Origin: Eucalyptus grandis
Lineage: Eukaryota > Streptophyta > Magnoliopsida > Myrtales > Myrtaceae
DNA length: 64,000 nucleotides
Assembly: GCF_016545825.1 (NCBI RefSeq)
Contig: NC_052616.1
Location: forward strand, 52,647,716 to 52,711,715
Reading direction: 5' to 3'
The notes under the pieces are model-generated. The model was not told the origin of the DNA. It saw nothing but the letters and a program-made list of their open reading frames with translations, and did not search any database. A program made the translations under genes and the position numbers. Shown here in pieces: positions 36,083 to 46,266 of the stretch. Every line of letters begins with the position of its first letter. Positions within the stretch are counted from its first letter, which is position 1.

Positions 36083-39000
36083 CTAAAGTGTCTCGTGATC
36101 ACAGGTCAACGACTTCATATGGTCTTGTAGGAGTCCAAGACCATGCTTGTCTTCATAGTTGTACATCAGTGAAACCATTTTAGCAGCATTCACGCAAGCT
36201 TCAAGGAAAGGCGCAGAGAACGGACATGGAGAGAGGCATTCTTTGTTGAGCAGCTTCCACGATTTCGATATCAACTCCATCACATGCTCCCTCGCGCTTT
36301 GGTACGAAGAGCCTTGATTTTCCCTCAAATAGCACTCCACATATGACCCGTCGTAGCCATTTTGATTCTCATCCTTAGAGGAATCGAATCCCCCCAAGTA
36401 AAATAATTAAATCAATAAAATAATGAAAAAACATGAATAAAAAAATTGAATAAAACCCAAATGTTGCCCGGCACGAAACCATAAAGTAGTTTACCTGGGC
36501 ACATCCGAGGTCATCCCAAAGGCGAAGAATTTCAGCGACTAATAATATTGTATTTGGCAGCGGCACCTCTTCTTTCTTTGAATCCATACTTTGGTTGGCA
36601 ATATTTTGACCCATTAGAAAGAACAGGTGAGTTAGCACCAAGGGCACACCCGAAGTGATGATCCCATTCTTCAAGTAATCATCTGCCTTTGGCATTTTCC
36701 CAGAAGCGTTCCACTGAAACTCCACCAGGAATGCATTGCACAAGTTCGCCCACTGCAACATCAAATGTTATCCGACTGATAAAGGATATATCTAAAAGTA
36801 ATCATAAATCAAAATCGTGTGCTTATTGAGCTTTCCTAGTAGTCGTAAATGACGAATCACTAGGAGTTCTCTCTGTCCCTCTCTGCCAGTTAGGGAGCTT
36901 AATGCTGCACTGAGCTTTCTAAGAAGCCAGGCCACGGCTACAAGATCCTGACAGAAACACCTCGATCTCGCCAAGATTTGTGTGTATGGGGGGGAGCGTT
37001 GCGGCTTAACCCTATCAGAGGTAAGATCTCCGTGCGTGGCATTATAAGGAATTCTAGAAAAGATTGAATGAAACTCAACGATGATTGTAAGGATCCAAGG
37101 GCTACCACTATATTACATTGTCCGCTTTGGGCCGATGGCTCTCATGGCTTTAAAATGTGTTACACAAAGCGAAAAACTCAAGCCTTATCAACCAGCCCAA
37201 TACTCCTCCCCTTGGCAATGTGAGAGAAAAGACATGCACTTAACCTCGCCGGCTTTTAGGTCCTAGTCACCAGCCAGAACAACCTCCCTTGCCATCCCAA
37301 CCACGCTACCCACCCTTAGGGTCTGGGTCATCACTATGCTGAAGACGAAAATTGGTTTTTGTGGCTTTAATTTGAAGAAGTGAACACAAACTTCAAAATG
37401 ATGACCACAATATTGGAGGGTGGTGAGACAGAGTTGACAAAGGGACGAGGATACGATGAACGTTGAGTTTTAGTTCAGTGCTGTGAATCTCAAATTAAGT
37501 GATGCTCATTTAGATTTGAGATAGGAGTTAGCAACATAACTGGGGACAGAGGTTCTTATCAATAATAATTTTATATCAATACCATCTGTTTCAAGAATCT
37601 TGTGGGGTTCCATCCATGCTTCTCAAAGATGATGTTGCCAAAATCATTTGTAATATCACTGAGAACCTTGAAGCATTTTTTCATGTACTCTGGAAGCTGC
37701 TCAGCACACGCATCATCCCATCTGAAGGGAAAATGCAAGAAAAAATTAAATTGGCAGCATAGCATAAATGTCTAATGTAGGGTTTTTTTTTTCTATGTAA
37801 TAGTTGCGACATAATAGGTAAAATGAGATATCTATATATGTATACCTTTTAATGACTCCTGTAAAGAGAATTAGCTCATCAACCTTGCCATAGACATCAA
37901 ATATGTCATCAATAATGTACACGAGAGAGATGGGCTTAACGAGCTCAACCCTAAGCTCAGACAAGCTTGGATCTGTGAGAATTGCTATGGACCACAAGTA
38001 CCATTTTAGTGGCTGGTCTCTAGCAAACTTCATCTCCTCTCCCAATCCAGACTCTTTCCACCACCTGAAATATAGGAAACGTATGAGGAAATACTATATC
38101 TAGAGTAAATAATAGTATACTCATACATATGAAACAAATTATTCATTTAAAGATTCCATTGATCTCACATATATAGAGATTAGAGAAAATGGAGATCTAG
38201 AGTCCATCATTTTCCGAATAGTTTTTAGCGAAACTGGTTTAAGTCATGCCTTAAACTATGATTTGTGAGTTTGGTCTTAGTCTGAACCTAAATGCCAACT
38301 TCTTAGATGTATAAATATAAATATAGCATCTTATTTCTGCATCGATAGACTTGAATTAAAGGGCCAACTGTCAAAAGGCCATCTTTGTTATATGTTAATC
38401 ATCTATCGTCCTTCAATTGAGCATAAATTTGCATAAGTAATTAATTAGTTACTCACGTATTAATTTGGTGATTCTCCTTTTGGTGCACAGATTGTACAAT
38501 TCTTCGCTCTCTATTTGCCACTTCTAATAAGTCTTCGATCCATGAGTTCACACCAGGCATATCGTTTACAAAACTTAGAGGGGCTAGCGATCTTGCGAAG
38601 CTCTTGCGATATGGATATCGCAATGTACTTTCTATCATTCTCACTTGTTCGGGATCAAGATCACATGTCAACAATTCGTTGAGACACTTGCTGCTAAAGC
38701 ATTCGGCTTCGTCGAGTATATCCTCTCCTTCTATGCTCATTTGTGATGCTTCGTATAATTCCATCATTCCCTTGACGTTTCCTTCCACTTTCATAATAAA
38801 ACCTTTTCCCTTATCCTTGAAGTATTCAAACACATCTGCATAAAAAGCATAAGGACTCTAGTACATTGAAAAAGTATAGTCTACAATCTAATTTATACGT
38901 TGCATGATTCAAAATTATGATATGACAAAAAAAAATCCTAAATTGGTTAAAACTATTTCATCATATGAAAATTTTAAATTTTTTAATGAAAAGAAACTTA

Positions 39001-41483
39001 AAAGGAGAAAAAAAAAATGGAAGAAATGGGCAAATCAACTGAAAAATTCTAGGTTTTATCATTTTGGTTTCTGTAATATGAATGATTAGATTAGACAAGA
39101 TTCCCTCCAAGTTCTTTCCATTTTAAAAATAACTCCAAAAAATTAATGAATTGCTTAATATCTGCCATAAGTCCTCGCATGTAACATGCATTGATAGACA
39201 CCCATTGGAAAGGTTATCTCAATTAAACATTTCCAATTCTTAAGTCAACAAAAAATTCAAAAGATCAGCTTATATATTCTTTTCCATTTTCATCCTTTAA
39301 CAAAAAAAAAAAGAAGGAAAATTTGGGGCTTCCACTTGACTAGTCAAAACAAAAACAAATATATGTCTTATGTTGTTATGGATCAACAGCAACATTTTAT
39401 TTTGCTATTGCAATCGACTTGAAACTCATGGGTAACAAACCTGCAGGCACATAATAACCTTCTTGCCGAAGAAGTCGAAACCGGAGAGCAATCTCATAGA
39501 CATCATCTTTGCCATGATTCAGAGAGGTGAAATGTGTGTATTGCCACTGTAGAATAGCTTTGATCTGTTCTTGGAATAGGGGTTTGATTCCTAGCCGCTG
39601 AATCATGTTGACAATGATCAAACTTTCTACGGGCTCACTCCCCACGTTATTCAGAAAACCTATAATGCTCCTTATTTTTTCTTCATGTTTGATCCCAGAA
39701 TTATCCTGCATCATGGAAATCCAGAATTACAAGTGAGGTCAATGTTATAATGCCAAAAAAAGAACTTCAGCAGAGAAAAAACAAAATTTTCGATACTTTT
39801 TCCCATGTAATTGTAAGAAATTATTGTAATGAAGCAAAAAAATAAATCAGAAAAAGCTCGAAAGAGCAGAGACAAGCACAATGGATGAAGTAATTAACTG
39901 ATAATTTGTCATAAAGTCATATATGGTAATTTAGTACGATATGATTTTTTTTCTGTTGATGTTAATTTTATTATAGTAAAGCTTAGTATGATCATATGTA
40001 CTAGGACATATTATCTGACCTTACAAGCCAGTCCAGGTTGAAATTGTTTCAAATGGTCAAATCTAACATGGAGTTAATAAGTCGGTTGTTTATAGCAGAT
40101 TCATTCCAACAGAACCTGGAAAGAAGTCATTTTTTGATACTACACATTTAGATACGAATTGACATAATACACATACTCATCCATAAAAAATTTTGTTTCC
40201 TTAAAAAAAATATTTAAAAATTATCCACATGTCAAAAATAGTAAAAGGTAAAAAAAAAAATTAAAGATACAATCGAAACATAATATAGCAGATAAATTAA
40301 AATGTACACTTTAGCTATAATGAAAAGCAAAATTATACTCACATTATCAGGGAACATGTTGAAATGTCCTAAATGTGTTAACACCCATTCCTGTGTATAA
40401 ATGTGTTTCACATACTCATAGTTGTAAATGAGTTATGGTATTATGTTCTTGTCGATACGAGAACACAATGGCCACTTAAGAGGGTTCAAGGTCAGCTAGT
40501 GAGATGATGGGAAATAAGCTTCATCGTCGAGAGGGAAAAAGCCCGGATCACCAGCTAAGGCCCCTAAATGACCGCCGGTGATAAACGAATAATTTGATGG
40601 GATTCAATCTTTAACAATTGCAACTACCCATTGCAAGGAATTTAGTTCTTACAAGTAAATGCTCAAGACCCAAGTAAGCTTACAAAGTTCATCATAATCA
40701 AGTGCTTTTTGGGTCGTCTCAGACCTTGAAATTGAACTTTATGCTCAAAATATCTTGAAACTTTTTATTTTGCCTTAAATACAAATGATTTTATTGTTAC
40801 TAATATAGTCTAGCCTCTGCTCTTCTTTCTTTAGATCCCTTGTTTCACTCCGATAATATCATAAATTAGGTTGATATAGAGGAAATAGCTGTGTTTCTAT
40901 GCTATTAAGTAAGTAAAATAACTAAAATAAAATGTCTTAAGTCACCAACTTGACCCTTAGCCCAAGTGTTATATTTGGTTATTTACTAAAATCTCTTTTT
41001 GGAGGAGAATGATAAATTGCTCATGTGGACGATCACATTGAATAAACATGTATTGTTTGTATTAGCCATCTTGGTTACACCCTATGCCGACATAACACGA
41101 TCAATATGACATGACATGAATTTCCAGCCCTAGACAAGTCCACCGCGCCCACAGTAGGAGCTAGGTGATCAGAACGAGCTTGGGTAATTATTTGCCCTAA
41201 TATGTGTAATTCCATGTGTAAAGATTTAGTACAAATTTATATTTATTCTCTATTATCTAAAGTTTTGTGCCCGATGACCCAGGAGACATCCCAATTTTCA
41301 CTGGAGCGGTCATACATGCCCCACAAAATAATGCTTGCAAGGAAAACACTACGTCTGTGATTTTCTTTTTCTTTTCTTTTTTTCTCACGATCTAAGGAAA
41401 GAAAAGAAAAGGTGAAGATAAAAGGCTAAGATCAGTGAATTTACCAGATGAGTTTGCTCTGTGTCACTGCTCGATGATTGCAT
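36083..41483 (-). CDS. Terpene synthase, TPS-g-like, seven exons, 529 aa
   Basis: Probable acyclic terpene alcohol synthase (linalool/nerolidol type) acting on geranyl or farnesyl diphosphate. Exons: 41445-41483, 39441-39705, 38457-38835, 38064-37846, 37721-37583, 36752-36495, 36373-36083. All introns are GT-AG and phases join without stops. DDIFD (residues 280-284) is the DDxxD Mg2+ site. [11 protein letters not shown] and KPISLVYI resemble TPS-g proteins. RRx8W is absent, as in TPS-g. The NSE/DTE site reads DDLGCAQDE (427-435), with Cys431 where Ser/Thr is usual. The start is the first ATG after a TATA box. There is no clear transit peptide after it, so a cytosolic product is inferred. Length is near that of a TPS without transit peptide. 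Product and activity are not shown by sequence. Confidence 0.93.
36800..37350. repeat. Repeat-like insert in terpene synthase intron 5
   Basis: Intron 5 (36753-37582) is much longer than introns 4 and 6 and contains GC-richer sequence with 'ttacattgtccgctttgggc' and 'ctcatggctttaaaatgtgt', words I associate with a dispersed plant repeat. No terminal repeats were found. Confidence 0.4.
40524..40590 (+). pseudogene. Organellar 23S rRNA fragment in terpene synthase intron 1
   Basis: 'cgtcgagagggaaaaagccc', 'ggatcaccagctaaggcccc' and 'taaatgaccgc' follow the highly conserved large-subunit rRNA segment near the GTPase-associated region, closest to the plastid or bacterial form as I remember it. 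It is about 65 bp, lies antisense to the host gene inside a 1.74-kb intron, and is a nuclear insert, not a working rRNA. Confidence 0.75.
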
Positions 41484-41628
41484 TTGGTTAGGTCGAGACA
41501 CTGTGAAGCTGGAATCGATGGTCGAACCCTTCACAGTACTAATCACAGGGAGAGAAGAGAAGCGCGAAGATTGCTAAGGATGGGAAAAGAAAATTCCTTG
41601 ATGGGATGTAGGTGTGCTTTAGATGGCC

Positions 41629-41636
41629 TATTTATA
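41629..41636 (-). promoter_or_regulatory. TATA box of the terpene synthase
   Basis: TATAAATA on the minus strand, about 145 bp upstream of the ATG at 41483. No other ATG lies between the expected transcription start (about 41600) and 41483. Confidence 0.75.
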
Positions 41637-42200
41637 GTGAAAAACAAGAAGTGCCTAAAATATATTGATGGGGAGATGATAACGGGACGGTACTGTTATT
41701 CATAGGAGAGCAACGGCATGGTGAAGACCACATATTTTTTCCACCTTGGCACAATCATAAAATAAGGGAATAATGGAAAAGAAACTTATTAATATTATCA
41801 ATGTCAGATATTTTTGCATTAAGTGAAAAAAATAAAAACGATCTAAACATCTTTATTTCAAGAGAAAATATAGGATTAGCGGCAACACCGTTGCAAAACA
41901 TTTATACTCTTGTAGTTTTTTAATCAAGATCTTTTCTGTTTCACCAAGAAAATGGGAAAAAAAAATTGCAGCCCCAAATTGAAAGAGTTCTTTTTAATCA
42001 AAAGTTAGTGTCCACATCAATGACTTCCAATGAATACATCACTCTGCAGGGATGGAAGACTTAACCGTGGGTTATTTTATTCCATAAGTAAAAATCCATG
42101 CATTTTTTTTTTCATTTGAAAAGTGAGGATAGTTTTGTTCTATATGTAATCCATGCATCTTGTTTGGGATTTGGCTGAAAGTACTCTAAGGGAAACGTTA
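41637..42200. other. Terpene synthase upstream region
   Basis: AT-rich, no gene. Likely holds the distal promoter. No specific regulatory site can be claimed by eye. Confidence 0.4.
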
Positions 42201-42616
42201 TAATACCATCAAAAGGAACTGCAAAAATATTTCTAAGTTCAATATTCCAAGTTCCATAATAAAATCATAATACCCTGTGAATTGGCAATATGTATAGTCA
42301 CAATCTCTATGACTTTCCCAACCTCCGGTTGCCAAATCCTCGCAAATAAGAATTTGTGGTCGTTAATGGTAAATGATGATACCATCATATTAGCAGCACT
42401 CAATTAGCGAAAAATAAGAAGTGCCTAAGACGATATCTTTTGTACTGATTTAAATGCGTGGACAGGAATTTTTGTTGACGGCGAGAAAGCTGGTTCACGC
42501 GATTTTATCACCACTTTTCCGTACGTACGATCATCTGGGGTTGTCGGGAAAGAATTCAAGAGAGTTTGTCTTCAAGTGTCTGCTCATTCAAAAGAGCAGG
42601 GGCGTGATTCATACTC
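42201..42616. repeat. Direct repeat, copy 1 (553-bp period)
   Basis: Matches 42754-43204 closely from 'taataccat.aaaaggaact' through 'ggcgtgattcat'. A 137-bp spacer separates the two copies. The origin is unknown. Confidence 0.9.
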
Positions 42617-42753
42617 TGTAGGGATGAGCATGATTCGGGTTGGATCGGTCCACTCCTTAACCTTAGGATCAATCCGCACAATGCTGATCCTCAATTTTTG
42701 GGACCGAGGATCGGATGAGTTCGATCCCATTCCAGAGTCAACCCAAGACCAAA

Positions 42754-43204
42754 TAATACCATTAAAAGGAACTACAAAAAGATTTCTAGGTTCAATATTC
42801 CAAGTTCCATAATAAAATCATAATACCCTGTGAATTGGCAATCTGTGTAGTCATAATCTCTATGACTTTCCAAACCTCCGGTTGCCAAATCCTCACAAAT
42901 AAGAATTTGTGGTCGTTTATGGTAAATAATGATACCATCATATTAGCAGCACTCAATTAGCGAAAAATAAGAAGTGCCTAAAACGATATCTTTTGTACTG
43001 ATTTAAATGCGTGGACAGGAATTTTTGTTGACGGCGAGAAAGCTTGTTCACGCGATTTTTGTTGACGGCGAGAAAGCTTGTTCACGCGATTTTATCACCA
43101 CTTTCCGTACGTACGATCGTCCGGGGTTGACGGGAAAGAATTCGAGAGAGTTTGTCTTCAGGTGTCTGCTCATTCAACAGAGCGGGGGCGTGATTCATGC
43201 CCTG
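42754..43204. repeat. Direct repeat, copy 2
   Basis: Longer than copy 1 because of an internal 34-bp tandem duplication at 43022-43089. Both copies contain 'agcgaaaaataagaagtgcc', resembling 'gtgaaaaacaagaagtgcct' just downstream of the terpene synthase TATA box. Confidence 0.9.
43022..43089. repeat. 34-bp perfect tandem duplication
   Basis: Two identical consecutive copies of a 34-bp unit (43022-43055 and 43056-43089) starting tttttgttgacggcgagaaa. Confidence 0.95.
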
Positions 43205-44445
43205 TTTGTGCTCTTGCCTTGAAAGAGAGACGCAGTGGCCGCACACCCAAGCCAATCAAAATTGGTTTTGTCCACTCCTTTGAATCGAAACCACATTATG
43301 CCACTGTGACTCCGGAAGAATTGGATCGTGTTTTTAAAGTTCCAAATGTATCGACGGTGAGTCACAAAAGCGTTCCACGTGTTGAGACCGTACATTATCC
43401 TTCGATATGTGTGGAAAGCAAATGTGAACGAGCATAGTTTGAAGATTCTTATTCGACTTTAGTGATTATTATAAGTACCATATTTACTTGATTCAGAAGC
43501 AAATCGTGAAAAAGAATCAAACTTATATTTCATTACGTCAATCATACATAATGTGACAATTTACTATCTATCACATCTTTCATGAAATCATCGGCTTTTG
43601 CAACTTGACATTAGACATTCATGAGATAAAAGAGATAATAATAATGAACCATAGATAAATTATCAGCATAACAAAATCCACCAAAAATGAACATAAACAT
43701 ATTAATGGTCCAGGAATTTGCCAATGCAACTCTAGTTATTCAATTGCAAGTTGTCTCATATCCTTAATCAGTGATAACATCATATTTCAGTTGGCAATCA
43801 AACTATCCTTCAAGAGGCATCTGCTCACCTGCTTCAAAATTTTCTATAGATGTTCTTTGTTTGAAAAATGATATGGATGTGACGATAGAAACTTTTGTGT
43901 AAGAATCTTTGAAACTTAAGGGGCCGGATATTTGATGGGATAAAGGACTTCAAATATAAAGAAAGATGAGATGGGACTATTTAAAAAGTGGATGTTCCGT
44001 GATCATCACCATACAACGTCAGTTTCATCAAGGACTTAATTAAATAAGAAAAGGAAAAATACCTCCTAAAAGGGAGAAAATATTATTGATTAAAGTATGA
44101 CGTCGGTACATGTTATGACTCAATTGCATTTTTGCAATAAGTTTAAAGATTTATGAGTATACTTATTCTAAAAATAATGAATAGATTATTTGTGCAAAAG
44201 AGCAATAAACATTGAAAATTATGTAAACATAAAATGATATCTTTCATTTAAAGGTCAATGCCATGAAAAACCTCAAATTGATAATTATGTAACAAATTTA
44301 TCCCAAATAAATCTTTTGAACACCAAAAACAACAAATTGGTTCACTCGTGACAAATTTATCCTACATTAATTTTTTTTACCACAAAAAAACCCCCAAATT
44401 GGTAAAACCTATGACAAATCTAAAATTAAGATTTTCACTACCAAA
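43205..44445. other. Intergenic, no gene recognised
   Basis: AT-rich, no recognised domain. An open stretch at 43205-43435 (plus strand) has no family I know. Confidence 0.4.
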
Positions 44446-44449
44446 ATCC

Positions 44450-44826
44450 CACACTAATACACCTACGACAAATTTACCTATGTTAGTTTCCATAAGATTT
44501 ATCGTTAAATTTGCTGACCTAGATGATACACAATGAAATAGTATGGTGACGTGACAAGTTCACGTGGAAATCCATAAGGTAAATATCATGAAAAACCCCA
44601 AACTAGTATTTATGTAACAAGGTCAACGATATTCTTATGATAAATTTAACGGTACACTTGTGATAAAATTTAGAATTTTTCATGATATTAACCCTATGGA
44701 TTTCCATGTGGACTTACCGTGTCACCATAACACAACACCATGTGTCATCTACATCAACAAATTTAGCGGTAAAATCTAACAAAAGTTAACAAAGGATAAA
44801 ATTGTCATAGGTGTACCAATTTGAGA
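44450..44826. repeat. Large imperfect inverted repeat (fold-back/MITE-like)
   Basis: The left arm (about 44450-44605) pairs with the right arm (about 44650-44826). Examples are 'cgtggaaatccataaggtaa' against the complement of 'aaccctatggatttccatgt', and 'tacacctacgacaaattta' against the complement of 'aaaattgtcataggtgta'. Arms of about 160 bp flank a short loop. A related but unpaired stretch precedes it at 44222. Confidence 0.8.
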
Positions 44827-45514
44827 TTTCTTGATCATGTTGACTAGAAGGTTGATCAAATGGCTTTGGTCACAAATAAATTGCTTGAGACGTTCCAAAA
44901 GATACCACCAACAGATGAAATCTAGCAAATTTGTTTTCCTCATCATTATCTAGAGGATTAAACAGCTGAAATGGAAAAATTGAAGAGACGGATCAAACTC
45001 TTTAGGAAGAAAAGTTCATTTTTCCTTCAAACCCTTTTTCTCAACCTTGGAGTCTAAATCCAATGGAAAAGATTTCTCCCAAGGCTACATCGATTGCTTC
45101 AATCTTTGAAGAAGCCCCAAAGACAGACTAAAGTGATATTGTTACACTTCGAAATCGTATTAAGGAAATGGAAAGGCAAAAGAAGTTAAAAGAGGAAAAG
45201 AAGCCAGCTCTAGAACCTTTCCAAGAGACTTCCTCAGCCCATATGATCTCAAATCCAATTGAGGCTTTTTTGTGAGATCAAAGTTGACAAGAGATATTAA
45301 CCATTGCTACATTTGACTCTTCCAAACAAAATATCTCTAAATGGACTTCAGAATCATATTCATGTTCCTCTGAAAACACGTTAACCTTTGAACCAGAAAC
45401 ACCAAAGTCTTTTGAACTTGCTATCTTTATTGCTATCATCTTGAGAGGCAAAAATGCAATCAAATTCATCTGAGTCAGAAGTAGTACATCTTCATGATCT
45501 AATCCTAGACCATA
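44827..45514 (+). other. Decayed possible coding relic, unidentified
   Basis: Stretches such as KMSPKATSIASIFEEAPKTD, then SDIVTLRNRIKEMERQKKLK and KPALEPFQETSSAHMI, are coiled-coil-like and broken by stops. They may come from a retroelement structural protein, but I cannot place them in a family. Confidence 0.3.
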
Positions 45515-46266
45515 TGTCACGCCCCAAACCCCGAGCGCGCCAACATCACACCATGGTCATTCAAATGCAACGTCCCTAGGTTAAGTCGCCGACCCATTCA
45601 GTTCTTTAATGCACATGCAGAAGCGTATTATAAAACCCCTGACAATAGAATACGGGATAGAAAAGCAGGAAGCAATTTCACAACAATACACTTTCGTAAA
45701 TCCATGGAGTTACAAATGAAGGCCTACAGCCAAAAGTCTACAAGAGACCGACTCTTAAAAATGAACTGTCCTATGACCTACAAGTCGGACACGTTCTCCG
45801 ATCATCCCGACTTCATCTCTGCAACTCCTCAAGGCCAACCAAAGCAATCTAGTCGCTCTGTCCACAAGGGACCTGAAAATATTGGCCCACAATGGGGTGA
45901 GACAATGTCTCAGCAAGTTCGCCCCCAACTAAACCCTTACTAGAAAGAATAAACACTCCAGGATGGCCTAGCCACACCATCACAAACAATGAGACTTACC
46001 TTAGCCTCAGTTCCTTTCTACAGGTTAGTACAATTCATAGCACTCAATCACATGTTCATATCACTCAATCACATACAATAATACGAACTTAAACAATCGG
46101 AACGCATTCACTTTCATATAACCGACAATCACAGGGGTCATAATTATAAGAACGAACTGTTATGACATGTCTCATTCCATGCCACACAATTCTGTCCCAT
46201 AATTCGGCACGTCAATCAACACCCAACATGTGTTCCAATTGTCATTCACTGCCTCTCAAGGGCATA
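45515..46266 (-). mobile_element. Outer giant LTR (P), first segment
   Basis: Minus-strand terminus of a family LTR (plus strand starts TGTCACGCCCC). It breaks off at 'caagggcata', where element E is inserted, and resumes at 60351-60356 with 'catagcctactcgcag', the same continuation seen in the inserted LTR at 46972. Confidence 0.85.

Noticed and set aside
41261..41340. Possible SINE fragment ('gatgacccaggagac')
   Set aside because: Only about 15 bases resemble the SINE at 29905-30121. No pol III boxes or target repeats.
43007..43437. 119-aa plus-strand frame upstream of the terpene synthase
   Set aside because: Overlaps the 553-bp direct repeat; its counterpart in copy 1 is in a different frame and shorter, and no domain is seen.
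44860..45500. Possible pararetrovirus or retroelement structural protein
   Set aside because: Only short coiled-coil-like pieces between stops. No diagnostic motif (zinc knuckle, protease, polymerase), so no virus is claimed.
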